A stretch of 64,000 nucleotides of DNA from Hominisplanchenecus murintestinalis. GTDB lineage: Bacteria > Bacillota > Clostridia > Lachnospirales > Lachnospiraceae. This document shows, piece by piece, positions 35,291 to 46,265 of this stretch; positions within the stretch are counted from its first letter, which is position 1, and each line of letters begins with the position of its first letter. The DNA is taken from assembly GCA_004793585.1 (NCBI GenBank), contig SRZB01000009.1, positions 23,722 to 87,721 on the forward strand. The letters are read 5' to 3'. The notes beneath the pieces are model-generated. The model was not told the origin of the DNA. It saw only the letters and a program-made list of their open reading frames with translations, and did no database searches. The position numbers and the translations under genes are program-made.

Positions 35291-36085
35291 TTACCTCCCC
35301 TGCTCCATATCCATACGGCAAATTTCCAATACTTTCCGGTACGGCATCTCCCCTCCAAAAATATCCAGAGCGCTCCCCACTGTTACATCCACCGCATCCT
35401 TCCCCAGCGTCTTCAGCTTTTCCAAATCCTCAAAACTGCCTACGCCTCCCGCGTAAGTCACGGGAATCCCCTGCCAGTTTCCCAGCATCCGCACCAGTTC
35501 TTCTTCGATGCCATTTGCCTTTCCCTCCACATCCACGGCATGAACGAGAAACTCATCACAATAACAGGCTAACGTCTCCAACGTCCACTCATTCAACACC
35601 GTCTCCGTAAACTTCTGCCAACGGTCGGTAACGATAAAGTACTCCTCCCCTCGCTTCCGGCAGCTCAAATCCAGTACCAGGCGTTCCTTTCCTACAGTGC
35701 TTCTTATCTTATCCAGATTCGTATAATTCAGACAGCCATCCTTAAACACGAAGCTCGTAACAATCACATGCGAAGCTCCCGCATCCAGGTAGTCTGACGC
35801 ATTCCCGTCATGAATACCGCCGCCGGCCTGCAGTCCCCCCGGATACGCCCGCAGCGCCGCCAAAGCCTGCGCCCGCGTTGCCTCATAATAAGGAGACGAA
35901 GCCGGGTTCAGCAAGATAACATGTCCTCCTTGAACTCCTTCCCTTCGGTAAAGCCTGGCATAATAAGGAGCGTCCTGAACGGACACAAAATTTTCCGCCG
36001 CTAAATCTCCGGAATCGGCCAGAGAACCTCCGACAATCTGTTTTACTTTTCCATTGTGAATATCAATGCATGGACGAAATCTCAT
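35291..36085 (-). CDS. hisA: HisA isomerase of the eukaryotic/HIS6 type
   Basis: A 264-residue TIM-barrel starting MRFRPCIDIHNGKVKQIVGG, with GGLQAGGGIHDGNASDYLDA, LDLSCRKRGEEYFIVTDRWQ and VTYAGGVGSFEDLE. These features match the eukaryotic-type phosphoribosylformimino-AICAR-ribotide isomerase (yeast HIS6) more than the usual bacterial HisA, which opens with a PAIDLKDG motif. It would perform the fourth step of histidine synthesis. No other his gene lies in the window, so it is an orphan beside pth and a sirtuin, possibly acquired or moved. AAAGGG precedes the ATG. Confidence 0.85.
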   Translation of the reverse strand: MRFRPCIDIHNGKVKQIVGGSLADSGDLAAENFVSVQDAPYYARLYRREGVQGGHVILLNPASSPYYEATRAQALAALRAYPGGLQAGGGIHDGNASDYLDAGASHVIVTSFVFKDGCLNYTNLDKIRSTVGKERLVLDLSCRKRGEEYFIVTDRWQKFTETVLNEWTLETLACYCDEFLVHAVDVEGKANGIEEELVRMLGNWQGIPVTYAGGVGSFEDLEKLKTLGKDAVDVTVGSALDIFGGEMPYRKVLEICRMDMEQGR

Positions 36086-36145
36086 CTGTTATCCCTTTCT
36101 TACTGCAAATAGTAACTTTCCTTTCTCTTAAAACCACAAAAAGCC

Positions 36146-36217
36146 GGCATTCCGTGCCGAAAGTTCCTGTGCAGATTCCTGAAAATCTTTGCCCGGGAAC
36201 CTTCGGTACGCAGTGCC
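36146..36217. repeat. Long imperfect hairpin between the sirtuin gene and hisA
   Basis: The 22-nt arms at 36146-36167 (begins GGCATTCCGTGCCGAAAG) and 36196-36217 (begins GGAACCTTCGGTACGC) pair over nearly their whole length with a three-base internal bulge and two G-U pairs. No strong T-run flanks it. It ends near a GAACTGCTGCC that also ends the structured element at 37126-37255. It could be a terminator or a member of a small palindromic repeat family. Confidence 0.5.
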
Positions 36218-36238
36218 AGAACTGCTGCCTTGCTTCTT

Positions 36239-37006
36239 TTACTGAATCTCCAAAAATCTTCTCTCCAGCTCAGAAAACACCTCTCCCAGAGAGCACGCAA
36301 AAGAAATATCCGAAGCAGGATTTAACTTCACCTGAAGCTGATCCCTGTTAATCACTACCAGATGGTTTCCTCTGAACTCATGAATATAGTACGCCGCAGG
36401 ATATACCGTCAGCGAGGTTCCGCCGATCATCAGCATGTCTGCCTCCCGAAGTTCTTCTTCCGCTTCCCTGACTGCATTCCCCGGAAGCTGCTCTCCGTAA
36501 AGAGTCACGTCCGGCCGCACCATATGGCCGCACGCCGGACATTCCGGAATGGAGTTCTCTGACTGGAAAATAAAATCACCGCCATATTCCCTGTGGCAGT
36601 GAACACAATAATTCCTCTGCGTCGTCCCGTGAAGCTCAATCACGCGCCTGCTGCCTGCCATCTGGTGCAGCCCGTCAATATTCTGGGTAATTACTGAAGA
36701 AAGCTTTCCTGCCGCCTCCAGCCTTGCCAGCATTTTGTGGGTAATATTCGGCTTTATGCCCCTTGTGTCCAGCTTTTGATTGTAAAATTCATAAAATACT
36801 TCCGGCCTGTCATACAGGCAGCCGGAGCTTAACAGATACTCCGGCGAATACTTGTCAAACTGCACGTCATGCTGGTTGTACAGCCCATCCTTACTCCTGA
36901 AATCGGGAATACCGCTTTCCGTCGATACTCCCGCCCCGCCAAAGAATACGGTTTTCTTCGATTCATTCATACAGCGAATCAGGAGGTCAATCTTTTCTTT
37001 CATCAT
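36239..37006 (-). CDS. Sirtuin NAD-dependent protein deacylase
   Basis: A 255-residue Sir2 protein: FFGGAGVSTESGIPDFRS (NAD-binding loop), TQNIDGLHQMAG, the catalytic His in IELHGTTQRN, a zinc ribbon CVHC...CPAC, and GGTSLTVYPAAYYI. It removes acyl groups from lysines using NAD. ATG 37006 follows a run of Gs acting as ribosome binding site; the next codon is also ATG. The arginine/tyrosine pair of desuccinylases is not evident, so deacetylation is the simplest activity. It stands alone between hairpin-rich intergenic regions. Confidence 0.93.
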   Translation of the reverse strand: MMKEKIDLLIRCMNESKKTVFFGGAGVSTESGIPDFRSKDGLYNQHDVQFDKYSPEYLLSSGCLYDRPEVFYEFYNQKLDTRGIKPNITHKMLARLEAAGKLSSVITQNIDGLHQMAGSRRVIELHGTTQRNYCVHCHREYGGDFIFQSENSIPECPACGHMVRPDVTLYGEQLPGNAVREAEEELREADMLMIGGTSLTVYPAAYYIHEFRGNHLVVINRDQLQVKLNPASDISFACSLGEVFSELERRFLEIQ

Positions 37007-37125
37007 CCGGCCCCCCTGTCCCTGGGTAAACATACCGCCCCAAGTATTTCATTCATAGCTGACATTGTACCATACTTCTCCGCGCATATCCAGACTGTAA
37101 ATGCCTGATACTGCCTAAATCGTAA

Positions 37126-37255
37126 CAGTTCAGCCTTCGGCTTCCTAATTCCTGGCATCAAGCCATGCAAAACCACTTCGTGGTGGCTTGATGCCCCTGA
37201 ACCGCAACGCTATTTCACGGACTTTGCAGCAAGTGCAAAGTCCCGGGCTGAACTG
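37126..37255. other. Three-way-junction structured element with flanking direct repeats
   Basis: The outer stem CAGTTCAGCC (37126-37135) with GGCTGAACTG (37246-37255) is perfect over 10 bp. Inside are two perfect hairpins: GGCATCAAGCC/GGCTTGATGCC (37154-37164 with 37185-37195, itself enclosing CCAC-TTC-GTGG) and GGACTTTGCA/TGCAAAGTCC (37219-37228 with 37234-37243). Near-identical CTGCCTAAATC (37111-37121) and CTGCCCTAAATC (37256-37267) flank the element. No gene is seen in 37034-37269. It may be a REP/MITE-like unit or a non-coding RNA. Confidence 0.6.
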
Positions 37256-37269
37256 CTGCCCTAAATCTT

Positions 37270-37629
37270 TTAATATACCTCCGCCCCAAAAGGCATCAAC
37301 GCCAGCTTTGCGAGCTTAAACTGCTGCAGCCCAAACGGGATTCCGATAACCGTAATGCACAGTAACACGCCAAACAGCACATGTTCCAATGCCAAAAACA
37401 ATCCGGAAAACAGCAGCCACACAATATTCAGTAGAAATGAAGCAGCGCCCCCGCCATAGCGAACCTGCTTTCCAAACGGGAAAAAACTAAGCGATGCAAG
37501 CTTAAAGCACTGCACGCCTACCGGGATTCCGATAATCGTAATGCACCAGAGGCATCCTGCAAGGCACCAGCTCAATCCGCTCAGTGCACCGCCAAACAAA
37601 AACCACAACAAATTTCCTAAGCAACCCAT
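37270..37629 (-). CDS. YccF-family membrane protein
   Basis: A 119-residue protein made of two similar halves, each with two hydrophobic helices and the YccF signature: CLWCITIIGIPVGVQCFKLA and LLCITVIGIPFGLQQFKLA, each followed by a PFG motif. Function is unknown. ATG 37629 is chosen because AGGAG is 8 nt upstream; a GTG three codons earlier touches that site. It lies about 25 bp after the M26 protease stop in the same direction, so it may be co-transcribed. Confidence 0.88.
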   Translation of the reverse strand: MGCLGNLLWFLFGGALSGLSWCLAGCLWCITIIGIPVGVQCFKLASLSFFPFGKQVRYGGGAASFLLNIVWLLFSGLFLALEHVLFGVLLCITVIGIPFGLQQFKLAKLALMPFGAEVY

Positions 37630-37654
37630 TTTGCGCACCTCCTGCCCGATAATG

Positions 37655-40600
37655 TTAATTCATCTTCACTTTTACCTTTATTTTTTTAGACAGGCCATTC
37701 CGGGCAATACAGTATATCGTACAAGTACCATCTTTTTTCCCGGTAATAACCCCTTTCTTAGACACTCCTGCAATAGACGGCTCAGATGAAACATAACGCA
37801 CCTTCTTCTCAGCTTTTCTTATCTGTTTTCCTGTCACTTTCACACGAAGCTGGACTTTTTTCCCCGGCTTCACACTCACATTTGAACGTTTCACCCGTAT
37901 TTTTAAAGGATTACCATATTTTCCTCCCGCTGTCATACTATAGGCTGGCAGGGACTTGGATAGGATTACACGTTTCCCACCAACATTTTTATACGCTGTG
38001 ACATAGTATTTGTACTGGCTTCCCCGTTTTAATCTTGTATGTTTCCACTTGCCTGTCTTTTTGCCGACTGTTCGGAGACGTTTATATTTCCCATTATATT
38101 TTGCTCCATACACTTCATACCCATCTGCCGATTCCACCAGATTCCAGCGGATTGTCTGTGACGTTTTGGCAGAAGACACTTTGCAAAGAAGCAGCGCGGA
38201 GTTCGTAGTTTCATTGCCAATCCCGGAATCATCTCTCTCTCCGGAGTCATCACCTGGCTTTTCCGGCAGCCCTGACCCCATATCCCCCGGTTTGTCTATC
38301 GGATTCGGTGCCGGCTCTGGATCTGGTGTTGGCTTCGGCTCCGGCGTCGGTTCCGGCTCCGGCGTTGGTTCCGGGTCCGGCGTTGGTTCCGGGTCCGGCG
38401 TTGGTTCCGGGTCTGGCGTTGGTTCCGGGTCTGGCGTTGGGCCTGGATCCGGCGTTGGTTCCGGGTCCGGTGTCGATCCGGAGCCGTAAATAGATTCCTT
38501 GAAGTCCTGTGTCTGAAGTAAATATGCTTTGAATATTTCCTGTTTCAGGCGCTCCACCTCTGTCGCGTGTGCGCGGATATTATTAGAACCACTCGGCAAT
38601 GCATTAACATTTATCAAATCACTCTCTACCGCCTCCCTCATCAGCAGGCGCAGTTCTTCAAAATTACTAACCGTAACGGACTGATTTTTCCACGTAATAG
38701 TGACTGGCTTTAATTCGCCGACTCTTTCAATCCTTCTCTGGAACATCGCTTTCTTAAAATCAGCCATTGTCTCATAAGTACCGCCAAATATCTTCTTCAA
38801 GATATATTCATCCGACAGAATCGCCTGTTCCGATTTGGCAGATTCTTTATACTGATTGGATATATAAGGAACCATGCCATTGTAATATCCATATTCAGCA
38901 AGCAGTTCAAATGCCTGCCGACGTATCATGAGATCGCCGCTAACACCATAGCTATTCTGTACCCCGGCATAATTAGCGCTAAAGAGCGGAACAACATAAT
39001 AACCATTTCTCGCCATGCTTCCTGTTGTCTTCGTTCCATTTACCTCATGGCGGGATACAATAATATTATTACAGATCAGGTCATCGATAGAGTTCAGCCC
39101 CTCTGCCTCATCTGTGGTCAACTCTCTTACTGAATCCAGATTATGCCTGGAACCTTCCTCTCCCTGATTATATCTTTCCTCCGGGTCCTCGATCTGTTCA
39201 AGTTTGTGGAACCATTTCCTCTTCTCTTCTGTACTTTTTGTAAACATAACATCTGCTTCTGCGTAATCCAGCGTATAAACGACATCCAGAATGCCTTTCA
39301 TGTAACTCTGCAGATCGGCCTCATCCTGAAAACGTTCGGGCTGGGCATTATGATAGCGGTCGCTGGACGCCAGGCGGTCATAGATCAGATTCAGGTTAAA
39401 AGCAGGCGGGTCATTTGTCTCATAAGGCTCGAACATCCCCCTTGTGTAAACTTCTCCCATTATGCCGTCCCGCGAACCATTCCCATTCAGCATCAACTCG
39501 GAAACAAAGATATGCGTCAGCTCATGGGCATACGTTGCAAACCCCCGTTCTGTCAGCGCCTTTGACGCATAGTAACGGATACGCGCTCCTTCCGCCACAC
39601 CATCTGCAAACATATAGGTACCATATAAATTCATGGGAGTAAAAAATTCCCTCACGCCCAGGGCAGCATTCTCCCCCAATTTATCCGACCATTGGATAAC
39701 TGTATCGGGATCAATCCGAAGACTGTCCAAAACAACACGATTAGACGCGAGCAGCCCCTTCTTTTCCGGTTTTGCAATGCGATGCCAAAAATCAACAAAT
39801 GCCTTCTGCTGCTTCGCCCCCTGCTCCATCTGCTGCAGAAACTTTTCACGTAATTCTCCATAACGTGCCGGATCGGTTTCTCTTAAGTTCCTGTCTATAT
39901 AACAATCCACGATTCCATATGTAATCGTCAAAGAATTTGCAATAACGTAAACACTGTCTTCTGATACAGTAAGCAATGGCAAAATATAGGCGCGGGAAAC
40001 CGTATCATCATACAGCCTCCTGTATATTCCGGCATCCCTGCTGTCCCAGTCAGATAGTTTTTCCAGTATATATGCACGGCTTTCCTGCAAAAACCACTCG
40101 TTCAGCGATGTATCCGGTATCCATTTTTCTCTGTTCTCTTCCAAAAAAGCCTCCAGTGTCATAGAAGAAGTAACTTTCGAAAACAACTTCCCCCGGCCAA
40201 ATAAATTCACATTATTGGCAATTTTCAAATTATCGCCGCCGGCGCTTCCAATCTCTATCAGCCAGTCCAGAACATCTGTCTGAACTCCGTATGTCCCCGG
40301 CTCATAAAGGAGAACATCTTTAATATTGTGCTCTCCCATATCAAAATTATACAATCTCTCAAGATAAGTAAGCCCCAGCAGCAGTTTTTCTTTATTTTGC
40401 TGTATTTTATTAGAAAAAAAATCTGCACCTTTACTTTCCGCGCCGGCAGTACTGTCAACCACTCTCTGAATAATCTCTCCAATTTCTGCCTGCACCTTTG
40501 CAAATGCCTCTTCAAAAGACATCGCTTTTACATTGTCCTTATTTAATTCCGCCACGGCTTGTTCATCCGTAATATCCGCAGGGCTCTTTCCCTCCCGTAT

Positions 40601-40819
40601 GGCAATTTCTGTTTTCTTATTTAATTTGTCTGACAGGGAATACCGGCTTGGCGCCAGCAGCTGCCCTATTGTCGTACTATTTTCATAATCAACTGCCTGC
40701 AGAGCCGCTGTTGTATTCCGACTCACCGTTTCTCCGCAGCTCCCTGCAAAAGAAGTCATTGATGGAACAATTAACGCCATCATGATAAATACTATTATTG
40801 CCGCTCTTATATTTTTCAT
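37655..40819 (-). CDS. Secreted M26-type (IgA protease/Zmp-like) zinc metalloprotease
   Basis: A 1054-residue exported protein; ATG 40819 follows GGAGGACGG. After the signal peptide comes a large helical region. The protease core has YAHELTHIF (zinc-binding His432, catalytic Glu433, His436) and Glu456 in GIMGEVYTRG: HEXXH followed by a glutamate 20 residues after the second histidine, the M26 pattern of streptococcal IgA1 and Zmp proteases. A Pro-Glu-Thr/Asp repeat linker follows (about 780-840). The C-terminus is an FN3-like segment and a lysine-rich BIG2 domain. No LPXTG or sorting signal is present, unlike streptococcal members, so wall association would rely on the basic tail. Mucin or immunoglobulin cleavage is a reasonable hypothesis only. 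Confidence 0.82.
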   Translation of the reverse strand: MKNIRAAIIVFIMMALIVPSMTSFAGSCGETVSRNTTAALQAVDYENSTTIGQLLAPSRYSLSDKLNKKTEIAIREGKSPADITDEQAVAELNKDNVKAMSFEEAFAKVQAEIGEIIQRVVDSTAGAESKGADFFSNKIQQNKEKLLLGLTYLERLYNFDMGEHNIKDVLLYEPGTYGVQTDVLDWLIEIGSAGGDNLKIANNVNLFGRGKLFSKVTSSMTLEAFLEENREKWIPDTSLNEWFLQESRAYILEKLSDWDSRDAGIYRRLYDDTVSRAYILPLLTVSEDSVYVIANSLTITYGIVDCYIDRNLRETDPARYGELREKFLQQMEQGAKQQKAFVDFWHRIAKPEKKGLLASNRVVLDSLRIDPDTVIQWSDKLGENAALGVREFFTPMNLYGTYMFADGVAEGARIRYYASKALTERGFATYAHELTHIFVSELMLNGNGSRDGIMGEVYTRGMFEPYETNDPPAFNLNLIYDRLASSDRYHNAQPERFQDEADLQSYMKGILDVVYTLDYAEADVMFTKSTEEKRKWFHKLEQIEDPEERYNQGEEGSRHNLDSVRELTTDEAEGLNSIDDLICNNIIVSRHEVNGTKTTGSMARNGYYVVPLFSANYAGVQNSYGVSGDLMIRRQAFELLAEYGYYNGMVPYISNQYKESAKSEQAILSDEYILKKIFGGTYETMADFKKAMFQRRIERVGELKPVTITWKNQSVTVSNFEELRLLMREAVESDLINVNALPSGSNNIRAHATEVERLKQEIFKAYLLQTQDFKESIYGSGSTPDPEPTPDPGPTPDPEPTPDPEPTPDPEPTPDPEPTPEPEPTPEPKPTPDPEPAPNPIDKPGDMGSGLPEKPGDDSGERDDSGIGNETTNSALLLCKVSSAKTSQTIRWNLVESADGYEVYGAKYNGKYKRLRTVGKKTGKWKHTRLKRGSQYKYYVTAYKNVGGKRVILSKSLPAYSMTAGGKYGNPLKIRVKRSNVSVKPGKKVQLRVKVTGKQIRKAEKKVRYVSSEPSIAGVSKKGVITGKKDGTCTIYCIARNGLSKKIKVKVKMN
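38311..38475 (-). repeat. Tandem PTPDPE-coding repeat in the protease linker
   Basis: An 18-bp unit reading TGGTTCCGGGTCCGGCGT-like on the plus strand is repeated about nine times and codes for PEPTPDPE-type linker. Unit number could vary by slippage without breaking the frame. Gly/Ser-rich frames on the plus strand here are artefacts of the repeat. Confidence 0.8.
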
Positions 40820-40957
40820 CCGCCGTCCTCCGCTCATATCCTTTAATACAAATAACAGTGTACTTCTTCACTGAAAACATTATACTTTATTTTCCATCTG
40901 TCAACAATCCTTTTCTGCAGGATTACAATACATAAACCTTTCATTGTAATTTTAGAA

Positions 40958-41044
40958 ATGCCGCAACTGAATGATTCTCCGGAGGAAGTCAAACTTGACG
41001 GGAGCAGGAAAACACGAAAAATGTGCTTCAGCCCAGGGTGCTGA
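40958..41044 (+). CDS. Possible 28-residue peptide ending CFSPGC
   Basis: ATG 40958 opens a 28-codon frame that begins MPQLNDSPEEVKLDGSR and ends RKMCFSPGC before TGA at 41042-41044. There is no good ribosome binding site before the ATG. The final codons lie inside the hairpin of a terminator, as in leader peptides that control attenuation. The two cysteines six residues apart could cyclise. It may also be chance. No processing enzyme gene is adjacent. Confidence 0.3.
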   Translation: MPQLNDSPEEVKLDGSRKTRKMCFSPGC

Positions 41045-41057
41045 AGCATATTTTTTA
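41024..41057 (+). terminator. Terminator or attenuator on the plus strand
   Basis: TGCTTCAGC (41024-41032) and GCTGAAGCA (41040-41048) form a perfect 9-bp stem followed by TATTTTTTAATTT. Because the only clear gene upstream on the plus strand is the small ORF that overlaps it, it implies a short plus-strand transcript from about 40,900. Confidence 0.75.
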
Positions 41058-41163
41058 ATTTCGATTAAGACGATTCACCCACTCGGTGCATATTGGTTAA
41101 CTTTTCAACTACGTCAGCAAGCCCCTCCTGTTACCCGCGCCGTTTCTGCTCTTTCTCAAACCC

Positions 41164-41192
41164 TTGCTTTTTATAGACGAACACAGTATAAT
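41164..41192 (+). promoter_or_regulatory. Promoter of the 41253 lipoprotein gene
   Basis: TTGCTT (41164-41169) and TATAAT (41187-41192) are separated by 17 bp, giving a 5' leader of about 50 nt before ATG 41253. Confidence 0.7.
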
Positions 41193-41252
41193 TATATGCA
41201 ATGATTGCAATATGCCCGCCGCCTTGCGCGGAATCGGCATGAAGGAGGCTTT

Positions 41253-42362
41253 ATGAACAGATACCGCATCGCTAAATTTTTCATTTTCTTTTTCTTTTCT
41301 GTTCTTTTCCTGTCAGGCTGCAGAGATTCAGCGCAGGTAAAGCTCGTAAAGTCCGAACTAAATCAGCTCCAAAAACTGGACGAGAATACTATCCGCACTT
41401 TTATTTCTTATGAAAATATTCTCCGTCCCGGCGCTTCTTCAAATGTCAGCAGCGAAGCCACCCAAACTGTGCAGCTTTTTTTCCAGGATTTTGACTATCG
41501 CATTCTGTCTTCTAAAGTCGCAGATAACACTGCCACGGTAACTGCAGAAATCCAGAATATCGACACGAAAGAACTTGCCAAAGACCTTTGTTTGGAGTTA
41601 ATCGTCCGCAGCAGTTCTCCACACGCAGAAGATAGCGCCATACTTTCCGGCGATTCCTATTTTTCACTTCTGCACGGCTTCCTCTCCCATAACCAGTACA
41701 AATCTGTAAAAACCGAAGTGCATTTTCACCTGGAAAAAACAGACGGACAATGGCTTATCCAAGGTAACGAAGTATTAGAAGATGAGCTTTTAGGGGGATT
41801 TATCTCCTGTCTGAACGATCCCTACCTGGTAACGCCTGAAGAAATTATCGCTAAGGTCTGCGAAATGCTGAAAGCACAGACTCCTGAAGAATGGATTTCT
41901 TATCTGGAGATCAAAGATGTGTTTTCCACCTACAGTACCCTTTCTGACAAAGTTGACTTGGCTCTTGCCTCCCAAATTTCAAAATGCTTTTCTTACAATA
42001 TTAGGGAAGTAACCGTGGCTGGCGACAAAGCGAACGCGCTGGTCGACATCACCAGCCTCGATATGTCCAGCGTCCTTGATGAATATCTTGACAAGCTGCT
42101 GGACTACGCTTCCACCACAGAGGCTGTACGCGCTACTGACACAGAACTCGCCGACAAAACCGCGGCTCTGCTCGCCGAGTGCCTGAACACCAACCGTAAA
42201 ACCTGCACAAAAACCGTAGAAATTCATTTTACAAACAACGGAACCACCTGGGAAATGCAGCTAAATGGCGATTTCACAGACGCATTGCTGGGAGACATAA
42301 AAAAAGCTGCAGAAGCTTTTCAGTCAGCAGCAGTTTCCGGCGAATCAAATACACCGCAATAA
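41253..42362 (+). CDS. Lipoprotein of unknown function
   Basis: A 369-residue lipoprotein: lipobox VLFLSGC, then a repetitive alpha/beta exterior with two similar halves. Each half has a helix ending in a short conserved strand (FDYRILSSKVADNTATVTAEI; FSYNIREVTVAGDKANALVDI) and a DGQWLIQGN / NGTTWEMQLNG motif, resembling tandem NTF2-like (DUF4878/DUF5105-type) domains. AAGGAGG precedes ATG 41253, and a strong promoter lies 60 bp upstream. No catalytic motif is seen. It converges on the GH2 gene with a 40-bp gap. Confidence 0.75.
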   Translation: MNRYRIAKFFIFFFFSVLFLSGCRDSAQVKLVKSELNQLQKLDENTIRTFISYENILRPGASSNVSSEATQTVQLFFQDFDYRILSSKVADNTATVTAEIQNIDTKELAKDLCLELIVRSSSPHAEDSAILSGDSYFSLLHGFLSHNQYKSVKTEVHFHLEKTDGQWLIQGNEVLEDELLGGFISCLNDPYLVTPEEIIAKVCEMLKAQTPEEWISYLEIKDVFSTYSTLSDKVDLALASQISKCFSYNIREVTVAGDKANALVDITSLDMSSVLDEYLDKLLDYASTTEAVRATDTELADKTAALLAECLNTNRKTCTKTVEIHFTNNGTTWEMQLNGDFTDALLGDIKKAAEAFQSAAVSGESNTPQ

Positions 42363-42402
42363 GCCGCAGCGTATTTGATTCGTTAAAAGCCAGCCGTTAC
42401 GC

Positions 42403-45456
<3,054 letters not shown>

Positions 45457-45506
45457 TCACAGGGAGTCTTTTTTCAAACACAATGTACTCCTTTACTCTT
45501 CTGCCG

Positions 45507-46088
45507 TCAATCCAATTTTGCCCGCCCCGCAGGAATCCACTCCAACATCCGGCATTCGGCGTCAATTTTCGGTATCAGCCGGGAAGTCTGCACCACTTCC
45601 ACCATAATATCAACCTGAAATTTATCCGCCCCTTTCCATTGCTCTGGTATATGTACGCATTCAAAAATCGGAATCTGCTGACCTGCCGATACCGGATCTT
45701 TAAAATAATAATATCCGTCCTGCGGATTATAATTCCACGAGGGCATCTGCTCCAGATGTTCCAAAATCTCACGCCCTTTCTTTTTGGAAAGCCCTTCTAC
45801 CGAAACCTTCGCCCGGATATATGCCTGTTTTGAATCATCTGACATACACACCACCGGATTACAGCTGATGGCCTGCCCCGGCCTGGCATCCTCAACGACA
45901 AGCTGCCAGCCTTCTTCGTCTTCTGCGCCTGCTTCCCCTGCTTCCATAAGCATCGCTGATACATCTCCAACCGTCACTACCGACACCGGGGAATTCCCCT
46001 GCACCCGCAGAAACAGCATACCGTCCACCCAAAACGCTGCCAAAATCATAAACAGCCCCGCTATCCTGAAAAATTTCCGTTCCTTCAT
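45507..46088 (-). CDS. TasA/camelysin-like exported protein (probable)
   Basis: A 193-residue protein with one N-terminal hydrophobic helix (FRIAGLFMILAAFWVDGMLF) and an extracytoplasmic beta domain. The segments VSVVTVGDVSAML, EDARPGQAISCNPVVCM and AYIRAKVSVEGL follow the layout of TasA/CalY-type proteins (VGDV, PG near a helix end, then A-YVR-KV). Those form biofilm fibres and are cleaved by SipW; no sipW gene is nearby, and the signal peptide lacks a clear SipW site, so the assignment is tentative. ATG 46088 follows GGAGGG. It lies between argS and lacZ. Confidence 0.55.
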   Translation of the reverse strand: MKERKFFRIAGLFMILAAFWVDGMLFLRVQGNSPVSVVTVGDVSAMLMEAGEAGAEDEEGWQLVVEDARPGQAISCNPVVCMSDDSKQAYIRAKVSVEGLSKKKGREILEHLEQMPSWNYNPQDGYYYFKDPVSAGQQIPIFECVHIPEQWKGADKFQVDIMVEVVQTSRLIPKIDAECRMLEWIPAGRAKLD

Positions 46089-46164
46089 TTTAATCCCTCC
46101 GCATAAAACAATGCCGCCTCTGCACTTTTTGTGAAACAGCATGTCCTTTCTGTAAACCAATAGC

Positions 46165-46189
46165 AGCAACAGCCTTACAGGCTGTTGCT
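46165..46189 (-). terminator. Hairpin downstream of argS
   Basis: AGCAACAGCC (46165-46174) and GGCTGTTGCT (46180-46189) pair perfectly with a 5-nt loop, 80-100 bp after the argS stop on the minus strand. The T-run on that strand is weak. Confidence 0.55.
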
Positions 46190-46265
46190 ACTATTTTATG
46201 CGGTATTACTGAGGGATATTCGTTACAATTCTTTTACATTACCATCTGTTCCATTCACAGTAACG

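Larger units (their letters stand above)
40820..41252. other. Divergent intergenic region with small ORF, terminator and promoter
   Basis: Between the protease gene and the 41253 lipoprotein gene lie a possible 28-codon ORF (40958-41044), a terminator overlapping its end (41024-41057) and a well-formed promoter (41164-41192). A longer frame from 40971 to 41204 crosses the terminator and promoter and is not convincing as a protein. Confidence 0.5.

Noticed and set aside
38302..38489. Gly/Ser-Val repeat proteins on the plus strand
   Set aside because: These frames are the antisense of the PTPDPE linker repeat of the M26 protease and have no ribosome binding sites.
40971..41204. 77-residue protein on the plus strand
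   Set aside because: The frame crosses a strong terminator and the promoter of the next gene and lacks a convincing start.
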